Below are positions 16,851-24,761 of a stretch of DNA of 64,000 nt, piece after piece. The translations under genes were made by a program, and so were the position numbers. The number at the start of each line of letters is the position of its first letter. The first letter of the stretch is position 1. Source of the DNA: Gillisia sp. Hel_I_86 (GTDB taxonomy: Bacteria > Bacteroidota > Bacteroidia > Flavobacteriales > Flavobacteriaceae); NCBI RefSeq assembly GCF_007827275.1, contig NZ_VISE01000001.1, positions 2,790,001 through 2,854,000 of the forward strand. Direction: 5' to 3'. The notes below the pieces were generated by a model, which did not search any database, was not told the DNA's origin, and saw only the letters and a program-made list of their open reading frames with translations.

Positions 16851-16893
16851 TGATGAGAATCATATAATTATTATGGCTGGACATCAATCTTTG
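16851..16893 (+). promoter_or_regulatory. TGA-N6-TCA operator and -7 element, CoA-transferase gene
   Basis: TGATGAGAATCA (16851-16862), part of ATGAT-N4-ATCAT, followed after 23 bp by AATCTTTG (16886-16893). The first base departs from TAnnTTTG but the TTTG half is perfect. Start codon at 16911. Confidence 0.68.
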
Positions 16894-16910
16894 CTGAAAA
16901 TAAATTAAAA

Positions 16911-18200
16911 ATGAACAAATTAAAAATTGTAACCGCAAAAGAAGCGGTATCCATAGTAAAGTCTAATGATCGGATATTTTTTCAGGGAGCTGCGATGACT
17001 CCAAATTTATTGATAGATATGCTAAGTGAAAGATATCAGGAATTGAATAATGTGGAAATCATTCAGATACATACCCATGGAGAAGCAAAATATACCCAGC
17101 ATCCCTATTGCAAGTCATTTAGACTGTACAGTTGTTTTGTAGGCCCTAATGTAAGGGCAGGGGTAGATACGAACACGGGGGATTATATCCCTGTTTTTTT
17201 AAGTGAAATACATTGGCTTTTTAGAAGGAATATCCTTCCCCTGGATGTGGCATTTATACAAGTTTCCCCACCAGATAAGCACGGGTATTGTTCTTTGGGA
17301 GTTTCAGTAGATATTACTTTGCCAGCAATACAAACGGCTAAAACCGTGGTAGCCCTTATGAACCCTCAAGTCCCAAGAACACATGGGGATGGGATCATTC
17401 ATATCAACCAAATTAATTTGGCCGTGGAAGTGGATGTTCCCATCCATGCATCTTTTTTAGAAAAGCCATCTCCAATAGAAACAACTATTGGTAAGCATGT
17501 TGCAGAATTGGTAGAGGATGGTGCAACTTTACAAATGGGAATAGGCAATATACCAAATGCTGTACTTAACAATCTTACCAACCATAAAAGATTGGGTATC
17601 CATACCGAATTGTTTAGCGATGGGATCTTGCCTTTAGTAGAACAAGGTATTATTACCGGGGAAGATAAGGAAATTAAAACAGGAAAGATTGTTACTTGTT
17701 TTGCAATGGGCACTCAAAAACTATATGATTTTATAGACGATAATCCCATAGTTCATTTTAAGGAAGCGGGCTATACAAATGATACAGCGATTATTAGGCA
17801 AAACCCCAAAGTTACAGCTATAAACAGTGCTATAGAAATAGATCTAACAGGGCAGGTGTGTGCCGATTCTATTGGCGCCTATCAATATTCCGGGGTAGGT
17901 GGGCAAATGGACTTTATTCGAGGAGCTTCCCTTTCCAAAAATGGAAAACCAATTATAGCGATGCCTTCAATAACGGCCAAAGGAATTTCAAAAATAACCC
18001 CTTTTCTTAAGCAAGGTGCAAGCGTTACAACTACAAGAGCACATGTTCATTACGTGGTTACAGAGTATGGCGTGGTAAATTTATTTGGCAAGAGCTTGGA
18101 ACAACGTGCCAAAGGCTTAATATCCATTGCACATCCAGACCATCGTGAATCCTTGGAAAAAGCGGCAAAAGAAAGATTTAATCCCTCATTGAGGGTTTAA
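16911..18200 (+). CDS. Acetyl-CoA hydrolase/CoA-transferase family protein
   Basis: 429 residues, normal for the family of acetate or 4-hydroxybutyrate CoA-transferases. The N-terminal half has FFQGAAMTPNLL and VSPPDKHGYCSLG. The C-terminal half has LQMGIGNIPNAVL, the catalytic-glutamate segment NSAIEIDLTGQV and the glycine-rich GVGGQMDFIRGA. It moves CoA between acetate (or another acid) and an acyl group in the cytoplasm. Under a stress/low-oxygen promoter it could help release acetate or save acyl-CoA energy. That last point is inference; substrate specificity cannot be read from the sequence. Confidence 0.92.
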   Translation: MNKLKIVTAKEAVSIVKSNDRIFFQGAAMTPNLLIDMLSERYQELNNVEIIQIHTHGEAKYTQHPYCKSFRLYSCFVGPNVRAGVDTNTGDYIPVFLSEIHWLFRRNILPLDVAFIQVSPPDKHGYCSLGVSVDITLPAIQTAKTVVALMNPQVPRTHGDGIIHINQINLAVEVDVPIHASFLEKPSPIETTIGKHVAELVEDGATLQMGIGNIPNAVLNNLTNHKRLGIHTELFSDGILPLVEQGIITGEDKEIKTGKIVTCFAMGTQKLYDFIDDNPIVHFKEAGYTNDTAIIRQNPKVTAINSAIEIDLTGQVCADSIGAYQYSGVGGQMDFIRGASLSKNGKPIIAMPSITAKGISKITPFLKQGASVTTTRAHVHYVVTEYGVVNLFGKSLEQRAKGLISIAHPDHRESLEKAAKERFNPSLRV

Positions 18201-18281
18201 AACCCACCTCCTCAGCTGGGCAGGTTGCCCGAAGGCCGATGGTCTTTAAAAATGAGATCTTCTTATTCCCAATACATAGGG

Positions 18282-18364
18282 AGGCTGCCTAAAAAGTCCT
18301 CTTTTCGCCAAACTGAGCCAATAGGTATCAAACAGCTTGATGCTATTTAACTTTTTAGACAGCC
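18282..18364. repeat. Inverted repeat with GAGGCTGnCTAAAAAGT ends
   Basis: GAGGCTGCCTAAAAAGTC (18282-18299) and its near-exact inverse ending AGACAGCCTC (18346-18364) enclose about 46 bp, followed by a T run. It can fold as a long hairpin terminator for the CoA-transferase gene. The ends also resemble terminal repeats of Bacteroidota insertion sequences, so a small non-autonomous element is an alternative. Confidence 0.5.
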
Positions 18365-18475
18365 TCTTTTTTTACTCGAGAATTATAGAATTCCTAAATT
18401 AATGACCAATATAAATCCCAATAGTATTGATTTCTCAAATTTAATCTTAATTTTAATCTTTCAGAATTGTAGTAT

Positions 18476-19108
18476 ATGACAAAGGAAATTAAAGATGCTT
18501 ATTCATTTGTTTTTGAAAAAGAATTGATACAGGAGATAGAGGAAGTAGGAACCTTAAAATCCTTTAAAGAAAACGAACGGATTATAGAAATAGGAGATAA
18601 TGTTTCTTCAATGCCTTTACTTATAGATGGAGCAATTAAAATTTTAAGGGAAGATAAAGATGGAGATGAGCTCCTTTTGTACTTTTTAGAGAGGGGGGAT
18701 ACTTGTGCCATGACACTTTCTTGCTGTCTTGGGCATACCACCAGTGAAATACGGGCAGTTGCAGAAATGGAAACTAGACTTATTATGATTCCTGTTGCAA
18801 AAATGGAGGAATGGACTTCGAAATACAAGACTTGGAGAAACTTTGTTTTTGAAAGCTATCATTCAAGGCTTTTAGAAATGCTGGACACTATAGATACCAT
18901 CGCATTTTTAAATATGGATGAGCGTTTGCTGAAGTATTTGAGGGACAAAGCAAAGATCAATCAAAATGAAACTGTACAAATTACCCATCAGCAAATTGCG
19001 TACGATTTGCATACTTCCCGAGTAGTTATTTCCAGGTTATTGAAAAAACTGGAGTTGAAAGGGAAGATCAGCTTGCAACGAAACAGCATTCAAATCATAG
19101 ATTTATAG
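18476..19108 (+). CDS. Crp/Fnr-family transcriptional regulator (sulfur genes)
   Basis: 210 residues. The effector domain (about 20-130) has GDTCAMTLSCCLG, with Cys77, Cys83 and Cys84 in the loop where CRP holds the nucleotide phosphate. The winged helix (about 150-205) has recognition helix TSRVVISRLLKKLE. Compared with CRP (RETVGR) the second residue Glu is Val183 here, so altered DNA specificity is expected. The gene lies 79 bp before tauE, with the palindrome GTAAC-N4-GTTAC between them, the same palindrome as at the other sulfur-gene promoters. Control of those genes, perhaps through its cysteines and sulfane sulfur, is an inference. No such site lies upstream of the regulator itself. 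Confidence 0.9.
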   Translation: MTKEIKDAYSFVFEKELIQEIEEVGTLKSFKENERIIEIGDNVSSMPLLIDGAIKILREDKDGDELLLYFLERGDTCAMTLSCCLGHTTSEIRAVAEMETRLIMIPVAKMEEWTSKYKTWRNFVFESYHSRLLEMLDTIDTIAFLNMDERLLKYLRDKAKINQNETVQITHQQIAYDLHTSRVVISRLLKKLELKGKISLQRNSIQIIDL

Positions 19109-19122
19109 ACCTAGGTTATAAT

Positions 19123-19166
19123 GTAACCAATGTTACTGTACACATATTATGAGAAGAATACTTTTG
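19123..19166 (+). promoter_or_regulatory. GTAAC-N4-GTTAC operator and -7 element for tauE unit
   Basis: GTAACCAATGTTAC (19123-19136) is a perfect 5-bp inverted repeat with a 4-bp spacer. TACTTTTG (19159-19166), a perfect TAnnTTTG, begins 22 bp after it. The coding start is at 19187. Confidence 0.8.
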
Positions 19167-19186
19167 CCTCAGTTTAAACTAAAAAA

Positions 19187-19987
19187 ATGGATGTTATAGA
19201 AATCCTTGGATATATTGGGGCATTAATAATAGGATTGGTACTTGGTTTAATTGGTGGTGGGGGATCTATACTTACGGTGCCTATTCTTGTATATTTGCTT
19301 GCTATTAATCCTGTAACTGCAACTGCTTACTCCTTGTTCGTGGTAGGTGCCACCTCCTTAATTGGTGCTATAAAGAACATTAAAAATAAGCAGGTGGATT
19401 TTAGGACGGCATTTGTATTTGCAGTGCCTGCGTTTATAGCTGTTTATGCAACCAGAATGTTTGTTGTTCCGGCGATTCCAGATACCTTGTTCAGTATTGC
19501 CGGCTTTGAAGTAACCAAGAATATTGGTATCATGCTTTTTTTTGCAATTATCATGGTTGTCTCTGCCATATCCATGATTCTTGATAAAAGTGGTGACAAT
19601 AATATAGAGGGTAAGGTTACTTACAATTATCCCCTTATAATTATTGAAGGAGTTGGTGTTGGACTGTTAACAGGTATTGTGGGAGCAGGCGGGGGCTTCC
19701 TTATAATCCCAGCTTTGGTTTTGTTCGCAAAGTTACCTATGAAAAAAGCGGTAGCTACTTCGCTTTTGATCATTGCAATTAAATCCCTTATTGGTTTTAT
19801 TGGAGATATTCAAAATATGGAAATAGATTGGATATTTCTACTGATCTTTACAGGATTGTCTATAATAGGTATCTTTGCAGGAATTTATTTAAGTAAATTT
19901 ATAAACGGTAAGAAATTAAAAAAATCTTTTGGCTGGTTTGTTCTGGTAATGGGAATATATATATTCTGGAAAGAATTGAGTAAATAA
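19187..19987 (+). CDS. Sulfite exporter TauE/SafE-family permease
   Basis: 266 residues with about eight hydrophobic segments. The N-terminal repeat has GLVLGLIGGGGSILTVPIL and the second repeat GLLTGIVGAGGGFLIIPAL, the duplicated glycine-rich motifs of TauE/SafE permeases. The family moves sulfite, thiosulfate or organosulfonates across the inner membrane. The neighbouring rhodanese (25 bp downstream) and the shared operator with persulfide dioxygenase fit export of sulfite or uptake of reduced sulfur; direction cannot be told from sequence. Confidence 0.92.
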   Translation: MDVIEILGYIGALIIGLVLGLIGGGGSILTVPILVYLLAINPVTATAYSLFVVGATSLIGAIKNIKNKQVDFRTAFVFAVPAFIAVYATRMFVVPAIPDTLFSIAGFEVTKNIGIMLFFAIIMVVSAISMILDKSGDNNIEGKVTYNYPLIIIEGVGVGLLTGIVGAGGGFLIIPALVLFAKLPMKKAVATSLLIIAIKSLIGFIGDIQNMEIDWIFLLIFTGLSIIGIFAGIYLSKFINGKKLKKSFGWFVLVMGIYIFWKELSK

Positions 19988-20012
19988 AAAGAATCAATTA
20001 AATAAAAAAGAT

Positions 20013-20393
20013 ATGTCTAAATTAAAAGTATTGATAATTATGGGATTTTTTGCATCCATCTTTGGGGTTAAAGCACAAACAAACAGCAATATCAAGGTGC
20101 TCGATATTACTGAATTCAAAGAACAAATAAATGATAAAAAGGTTGTTCTAGTAGATGTAAGAACTCCAAGAGAATTTAAGCAGGGCAACATTAAGAACTC
20201 GGTAAATATCGATTTTTTTGATCCCCAGTTTATCACTTCTTTTGATGGGTACAATAAAGAGGAGCCAATCTATATATATTGCCAAAGTGGAAATAGAAGC
20301 GGCAAAGCTTCAAAAAAGTTAGCTGAATTAGGGTTTACGAAGATTTATGACTTAAAAGGTGGATACTCGGGCTGGGAAGCAACGCAGAAATAA
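20013..20393 (+). CDS. Periplasmic rhodanese (thiosulfate sulfurtransferase-like)
   Basis: 126 residues with a signal peptide (LIIMGFFASIFGVKAQ), so it is exported. A single rhodanese domain follows: VVLVDVRTPREFKQGNI (CH2A region), then active-site loop YCQSGNRSG with the catalytic cysteine, and IYDLKGGYSGW at the end. It carries sulfane sulfur as a cysteine persulfide. It follows tauE after 25 bp and precedes the methyltransferase gene by 11 bp, so it sits in the unit controlled from 19123. Confidence 0.92.
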   Translation: MSKLKVLIIMGFFASIFGVKAQTNSNIKVLDITEFKEQINDKKVVLVDVRTPREFKQGNIKNSVNIDFFDPQFITSFDGYNKEEPIYIYCQSGNRSGKASKKLAELGFTKIYDLKGGYSGWEATQK

Positions 20394-20404
20394 ATAGACT
20401 GTTT

Positions 20405-21031
20405 ATGGATGAAGTGGAGTCAAAAAAAAAGCACTGGGAAACTGTTTATAAAACCAAAAAGTTAGAAGAAGTAAGTTGGTATCAACCGGTACCAGTAACT
20501 TCATTGGATTTTATAAAGGCTGCTGCTGTCTCCACAAAAGCTTCGATCATAGATATTGGTGGGGGCGATAGTTTTTTGGTAGACAACCTACTTTCTCAAG
20601 GATATACAAATATCACTGTTTTAGATATTTCTGCTACGGCCATAGAAAGGGCTAAAACCAGATTAGGCCAGAAATCCGATGAGGTAACCTGGATCCTATC
20701 AGACATTACTTCTTTTGAGCCAGAAGAAAAGTACGATATATGGCATGACAGGGCAGCCCTACATTTTTTAACTTCAGTAAGGGAGATAGATAAGTATAAG
20801 CAAATTCTCGAAAATTCCATTGCTGCAGATGGCAAGGTAATTATTGGAACATTTTCTGAGAATGGCCCCACCAAATGCAGTGGGATAGAAATAAAACAAT
20901 ATTCCCAGAGAGAGCTGTCCCAATTCCTTTCAGCTAATTTTCTTACGGTGGAATGCCAAAATGTAGATCATAGTACGCCTTTTAAAACTTCGCAGAGCTT
21001 TATATTTTGCTACTTTCAGAAGATAAAGTAA
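20405..21031 (+). CDS. Class I SAM-dependent methyltransferase
   Basis: 208 residues. Motif I is ASIIDIGGGDSFLVDNLL, with an acidic residue at the end of the next strand (ITVLDISATAIERA), then DITSFEPEEKYDIWHDRAALHFL. This is the arrangement of small methyltransferases with the WHDRA motif common in Flavobacteriaceae. N-terminal KKHWETVYKTKKLEEVSWYQ matches the same group. Substrate unknown; a thiol or sulfur-containing substrate would fit the position after the rhodanese gene (11 bp) but is not shown. Confidence 0.85.
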   Translation: MDEVESKKKHWETVYKTKKLEEVSWYQPVPVTSLDFIKAAAVSTKASIIDIGGGDSFLVDNLLSQGYTNITVLDISATAIERAKTRLGQKSDEVTWILSDITSFEPEEKYDIWHDRAALHFLTSVREIDKYKQILENSIAADGKVIIGTFSENGPTKCSGIEIKQYSQRELSQFLSANFLTVECQNVDHSTPFKTSQSFIFCYFQKIK

Positions 21032-21094
21032 ATCACTTTTATTTTCGTGGGGAACATTTCTATATCTTTCTATTTTTAAAATAGATACTATTTC

Positions 21095-22666
21095 ATGCTA
21101 TATAATTACGATTATATTATAATAGGAAGCGGTTTTGGCGGTTCTGTGAGCGCCTTGAGACTTTCTGAGAAGGGTTATAAAGTTTTGGTGATAGAGAAAG
21201 GAAAATGGTATAATTCGAAAGATTTTGCAAAAACCAATTGGAATCTTCGAAAATGGTTATGGATGCCACATTTTTGTTTTTTTGGCATCATGAAACTTAG
21301 TATTTTTAAACACATTGCGGTGATCTCAGGGACCGGCGTTGGAGGTGGTTCGCTGGTTTATGCCAATACATTGCCCATACCAAAATCTGCTTTTTTTAAT
21401 ACAGGGAGCTGGAAGGCCCTGGAAAAGTGGGAAGAAACATTAAAGCCCTTTTACCAAATAGCATTACAAATGCTGGGTGCAACCAAAAACCCCAAACTTT
21501 TTGATGCCGATCTTGCTTTGGAGTCAATTTCAAAAGACCTTGGAAAAGAACAAGTTTTCGAAAGACCCAAAGTAGCAGTTTATTTTGGAGAAAAAGGTAA
21601 AACCACAACCGACCCCTATTTTAAAGGTAAGGGCCCCGACAGAACTGGATGTATCTTTTGTGGCGCCTGCATGACGGGTTGTAGACATAACGCTAAAAAC
21701 ACATTGGATAAAAATTATTTGTATTTAGCCCAGAAATTGGGAGCAACTATTTTAGCTGAGAATAAAGTTTATGATGTGATCCCTTTAAATAATGATTCTA
21801 AATTAATTTCGGGATATGCAGTTCATGTAAAATCAAGCACCAAATTTATAGCTCCTAAAAAGAAATACACCGCAAAGGCTGTGATTTTTTCAGGAGGCGT
21901 TTTAGGTACCATAAAATTGCTTTTAAAATTGAAATTAAAATCGCTACCTGCTTTATCCAATAAATTAGGAGACGATATTAGAACAAATAATGAAACCCTA
22001 ATTAGTGTCTCTACTTTAGACAATACCAAAGATATGTCCAAGGGAGTGGCAATTGGAAGCTTATTGTATACAGACGCAAATAGCCATTTGGAGGTGGTTA
22101 GATATTCCAAAGGTTCGGGATTTTGGAAATTACTGCATCTCCCTTATGTAAGCAGGGGCAATCCAGGTATAAGAATCTTAAGAATCCTTAGTAAATTTAT
22201 CAGTGCTCCATTGAGCTACTTTAAAATTTATTTTTTAAATAGCTGGTCTAAAAGCACCAGCGTTTTACTTTTTATGCAAACCTTGGACAGTACCCTTAAA
22301 TTTAAAAGAAACCGACTTTTTGGAATGAGCACAACTATTGGTACGGGCACAACAAGTTCCTACATTCCGGAGTCTAAATTTCTGACTGAGAAATTCAGTG
22401 AAAAAGTGAATGGGAAAGCAACCTCTTTTGCTTTAGAGGCTTTAGGAGGAATTCCAACCACGGCCCACATTTTAGGAGGCGCGGTTATGGGGATAAATGC
22501 TGAAGAAGGGGTTATTAACAAGGATAATTTAGTCTATGGATACCCGAACATGTATATTATAGATGGATCTATGATCTCTGCAAACCCTGGTGTTAATCCA
22601 TCCCTTTCCATAACAGCAATAGCAGAAAGGGCGATGTCCAAAATACCTGATAAAATGAAGTCCTGA
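21095..22666 (+). CDS. GMC-family FAD-dependent oxidoreductase, cholesterol-oxidase-like
   Basis: 523 residues. The dinucleotide motif is IIIGSGFGGSVSALRL near the N-terminus, the FAD-contact region GTGVGGGSLVYAN follows, and the C-terminal GMC signature ends IIDGSMISANPGVNPSLSI. A cysteine-rich stretch, GCIFCGACMTGCRHN (about 185-199), is shared by the cholesterol-oxidase-like branch and could hold a metal or cluster. Cytoplasmic, possibly membrane-associated, oxidising an alcohol with FAD. It has its own 63-bp upstream space without the sulfur operator. Substrate unknown. Confidence 0.85.
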   Translation: MLYNYDYIIIGSGFGGSVSALRLSEKGYKVLVIEKGKWYNSKDFAKTNWNLRKWLWMPHFCFFGIMKLSIFKHIAVISGTGVGGGSLVYANTLPIPKSAFFNTGSWKALEKWEETLKPFYQIALQMLGATKNPKLFDADLALESISKDLGKEQVFERPKVAVYFGEKGKTTTDPYFKGKGPDRTGCIFCGACMTGCRHNAKNTLDKNYLYLAQKLGATILAENKVYDVIPLNNDSKLISGYAVHVKSSTKFIAPKKKYTAKAVIFSGGVLGTIKLLLKLKLKSLPALSNKLGDDIRTNNETLISVSTLDNTKDMSKGVAIGSLLYTDANSHLEVVRYSKGSGFWKLLHLPYVSRGNPGIRILRILSKFISAPLSYFKIYFLNSWSKSTSVLLFMQTLDSTLKFKRNRLFGMSTTIGTGTTSSYIPESKFLTEKFSEKVNGKATSFALEALGGIPTTAHILGGAVMGINAEEGVINKDNLVYGYPNMYIIDGSMISANPGVNPSLSITAIAERAMSKIPDKMKS

Positions 22667-22720
22667 TCCTTAATAATCCTAATAATAAAAGAAGCCATAT
22701 ATTTTTTTGAAATTTATAAC

Positions 22721-22734
22721 TGCATGTACAAGCA
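22721..22734. promoter_or_regulatory. Near-palindrome upstream of nitroreductase gene
   Basis: TGCATGTACAAGCA is a 14-bp near-perfect palindrome (one mismatched pair) centred about 30-45 bp before the candidate start codons at 22757-22772. It could be an operator; only one copy was seen, so support is weak. Confidence 0.3.
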
Positions 22735-22756
22735 TTAAATATAACCGGACTCAAAT

Positions 22757-23503
22757 ATGCCGATGATTATGGAAGAACAGGTAATTTTGAAACCTAAAAC
22801 CTCATATCTAAACATGAATAAAGAACAAAGCAAGCTCATCAACGGTTTCAAGCATACGTTGTACGAAACTCAATCTCTTTCCGAAAGAGAAATGATAAAA
22901 AGCAGCCAGGAGTATTTTGGGTTTCTGGATAAAAGGCGTTCTGTTCGGGATTTTTCAGAAAGAGTGGTGCCAAGACAAATTATTGAAAATATAATTAAGT
23001 CGGCATCTACGGCTCCTTCTGGAGCACATAAACAACCATGGACGTTTTGCGCCATCTCCAATCCGGAAATAAAATTCAAGATCAGGGAAGCTGCCGAGGT
23101 GGAAGAGCAAGAAAATTATTCTGGAAGAATGAGCGAAAACTGGCTCCAAGATCTCGCTCCTCTTGGGACAACGATGGAAAAGCCATTTTTGGAGGAAGCT
23201 CCGTGGCTGATTGCGGTTTTTAAAAGGGTATACGAAATTGAAGATGGTAAGAAGCACAATAATTATTACGTAAACGAATCGGTTGGGATCGCTTGTGGGA
23301 TGTTGATCGCTGCCATTCATAATGCCGGATTGGTAACTTTGACCCATACGCCAAGCCCCATGAATTTTTTGACCAAAGTGCTGGCAAGGCCAGAAAATGA
23401 AAGGCCATTTTTGTTGTTACCAGTTGGATACGCAAAAGAACCTGCCTATGTTCCAGAAATTCACAGGAAAACACTAGATGAAGTCGCTGTTTTCTATGGG
23501 TAG
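22757..23503 (+). CDS. Nitroreductase-family flavoprotein, iodotyrosine-deiodinase-like
   Basis: 248 residues. After a 55-residue leader, FLDKRRSVRDFS and the FMN-binding TAPSGAHKQPW mark the nitroreductase fold. PWLIAVF, a substrate-lid region (about 100-150) and GIACGMLIAAIHNAGL complete it, with LLLPVGYAKEPAYVP at the end. Lid length and order match the dehalogenase (iodotyrosine deiodinase/BluB-like) branch better than classical nitroreductases. An FMN enzyme of the cytoplasm, reducing an aromatic or halogenated substrate. ATGs at 22757, 22766 and 22772 are all possible starts. Confidence 0.88.
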   Translation: MPMIMEEQVILKPKTSYLNMNKEQSKLINGFKHTLYETQSLSEREMIKSSQEYFGFLDKRRSVRDFSERVVPRQIIENIIKSASTAPSGAHKQPWTFCAISNPEIKFKIREAAEVEEQENYSGRMSENWLQDLAPLGTTMEKPFLEEAPWLIAVFKRVYEIEDGKKHNNYYVNESVGIACGMLIAAIHNAGLVTLTHTPSPMNFLTKVLARPENERPFLLLPVGYAKEPAYVPEIHRKTLDEVAVFYG

Positions 23504-23793
23504 AATAATTAATTGGTTTCTATAAAAAACTATTTTTGTTGTCCGATAAAAATTTCGAGAATCTGAGAGATCCCATATGGGTAATGATTAGGAGCTGCTT
23601 TTTTATTTAAGAGCATGCTTTAGATACTATTTTGGCTATACTCGTTTTAAAAAACAATCAAATAAATTTCATATTGGTCATCAGTTAGTTACAATCAAGT
23701 CTTTCTTCTTGTCTCTAGCAGCCCCGACACTTCTTTTAATCTTTAATCGGACACTAATGATAAATAATAAACACTTACTTCATTTTAAGATCT
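23504..23793. other. Intergenic region without recognised gene
   Basis: This AT-rich stretch between the nitroreductase stop and the GTAAC operator has stops in all frames and no strong hairpin. I see nothing in it beyond the promoter at its right end. Confidence 0.6.
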
Positions 23794-23837
23794 GTAACAA
23801 TTGTTACCGGAACAACCCACTCAAATGTTTATTTTTG
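23794..23837 (+). promoter_or_regulatory. GTAAC-N4-GTTAC operator and -7 element, hydroxylase/persulfide dioxygenase unit
   Basis: GTAACAATTGTTAC (23794-23807) is a perfect 14-bp palindrome. TATTTTTG (23830-23837), a perfect TAnnTTTG, begins 22 bp after it, leaving a leader of roughly 15-20 bases before the TTG start at 23858. Confidence 0.82.
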
Positions 23838-23857
23838 CACGGTAAACATTAAAAAAG

Positions 23858-24736
23858 TTGGATAAATACTTAAAAATCATTCAAGATTCGTTTTCTGGAT
23901 ATTTTAATTACCTCGTTCAGGAAATAACCAATCCATCTTGGACCAACTATTTCTATTGGTTAATTGGGCTTTCATTGTTGGTCTGGGCCTTGGAGGTTTT
24001 AATTCCATGGAGGAAGCATCAATCCGCCTTTCGAAAAGGTTTTTGGCTAGATTCATTTTACATCCTATTTAATTTTTTCCTCTTTTCCCTCATAGGATAT
24101 AATGCTCTTTCCAATGTTGCTGTAGAACTCTTTAATGATTTCTTGGGCTTGTTTGGCATAGAAAATTTGGTAGCTGTTAATATTCAAAATTTATCTGTTG
24201 GGCTACAATTGCTTATTATGTTTGTTATTGCAGATTTCATTCAATGGAATGTGCACAGGCAATTACATAGAAGGCCTTGGCTATGGGAATTTCATAAAGT
24301 GCACCACAGTGTAAAGGAAATGGGTTTTGCCGCGCAATTCAGGTTTCATTTTATGGAAACCATTGTGTATAAAACAGTGCAATATGTACCTTTGGCAATG
24401 ATTGGCTTTGGGATCCAGGAATTCTTTGTAGTGCACATGTTCGCTGTATTTGTAGGTCATTTAAACCACGCGAACGTGGGATGGAGCTATGGCATCTTCG
24501 GTTATGTTTTCAATAATCCTAAAATGCATATTTGGCATCATTCAAAAGAATTGCCAAAAGAACATCCCTACGGAATGAACTTCGGGCTAACATTAAGTGT
24601 TTGGGATTATATTTTTGGCTCTGCCTATATTCCGAAGAGCGGAAAAAACATAGAAATAGGATTTAAGGGAGATGAAGATTTTCCTGAAGATTTTGGGAAC
24701 CAGTTGTTATTTCCTTTTAAACATCAAAATAAATAG
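23858..24736 (+). CDS. Sterol desaturase/fatty acid hydroxylase family membrane protein
   Basis: 292 residues from a TTG start set by the promoter position. Hydrophobic segments lie near 33-48, 62-90 and 115-135. The histidine clusters of the di-iron centre are HRQLHRRP, EFHKVHHS and, further on, HLNHANVG and MHIWHHSKE. It should be an inner-membrane O2-dependent hydroxylase or desaturase of a lipid. It is joined to the persulfide dioxygenase gene (26 bp) and lies behind the sulfur-type operator, an unexpected pairing of lipid and sulfur enzymes. Substrate unknown. Confidence 0.88.
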   Translation: MDKYLKIIQDSFSGYFNYLVQEITNPSWTNYFYWLIGLSLLVWALEVLIPWRKHQSAFRKGFWLDSFYILFNFFLFSLIGYNALSNVAVELFNDFLGLFGIENLVAVNIQNLSVGLQLLIMFVIADFIQWNVHRQLHRRPWLWEFHKVHHSVKEMGFAAQFRFHFMETIVYKTVQYVPLAMIGFGIQEFFVVHMFAVFVGHLNHANVGWSYGIFGYVFNNPKMHIWHHSKELPKEHPYGMNFGLTLSVWDYIFGSAYIPKSGKNIEIGFKGDEDFPEDFGNQLLFPFKHQNK

Positions 24737-24761
24737 TTACGAATCATAAAAACGCAGTAAA

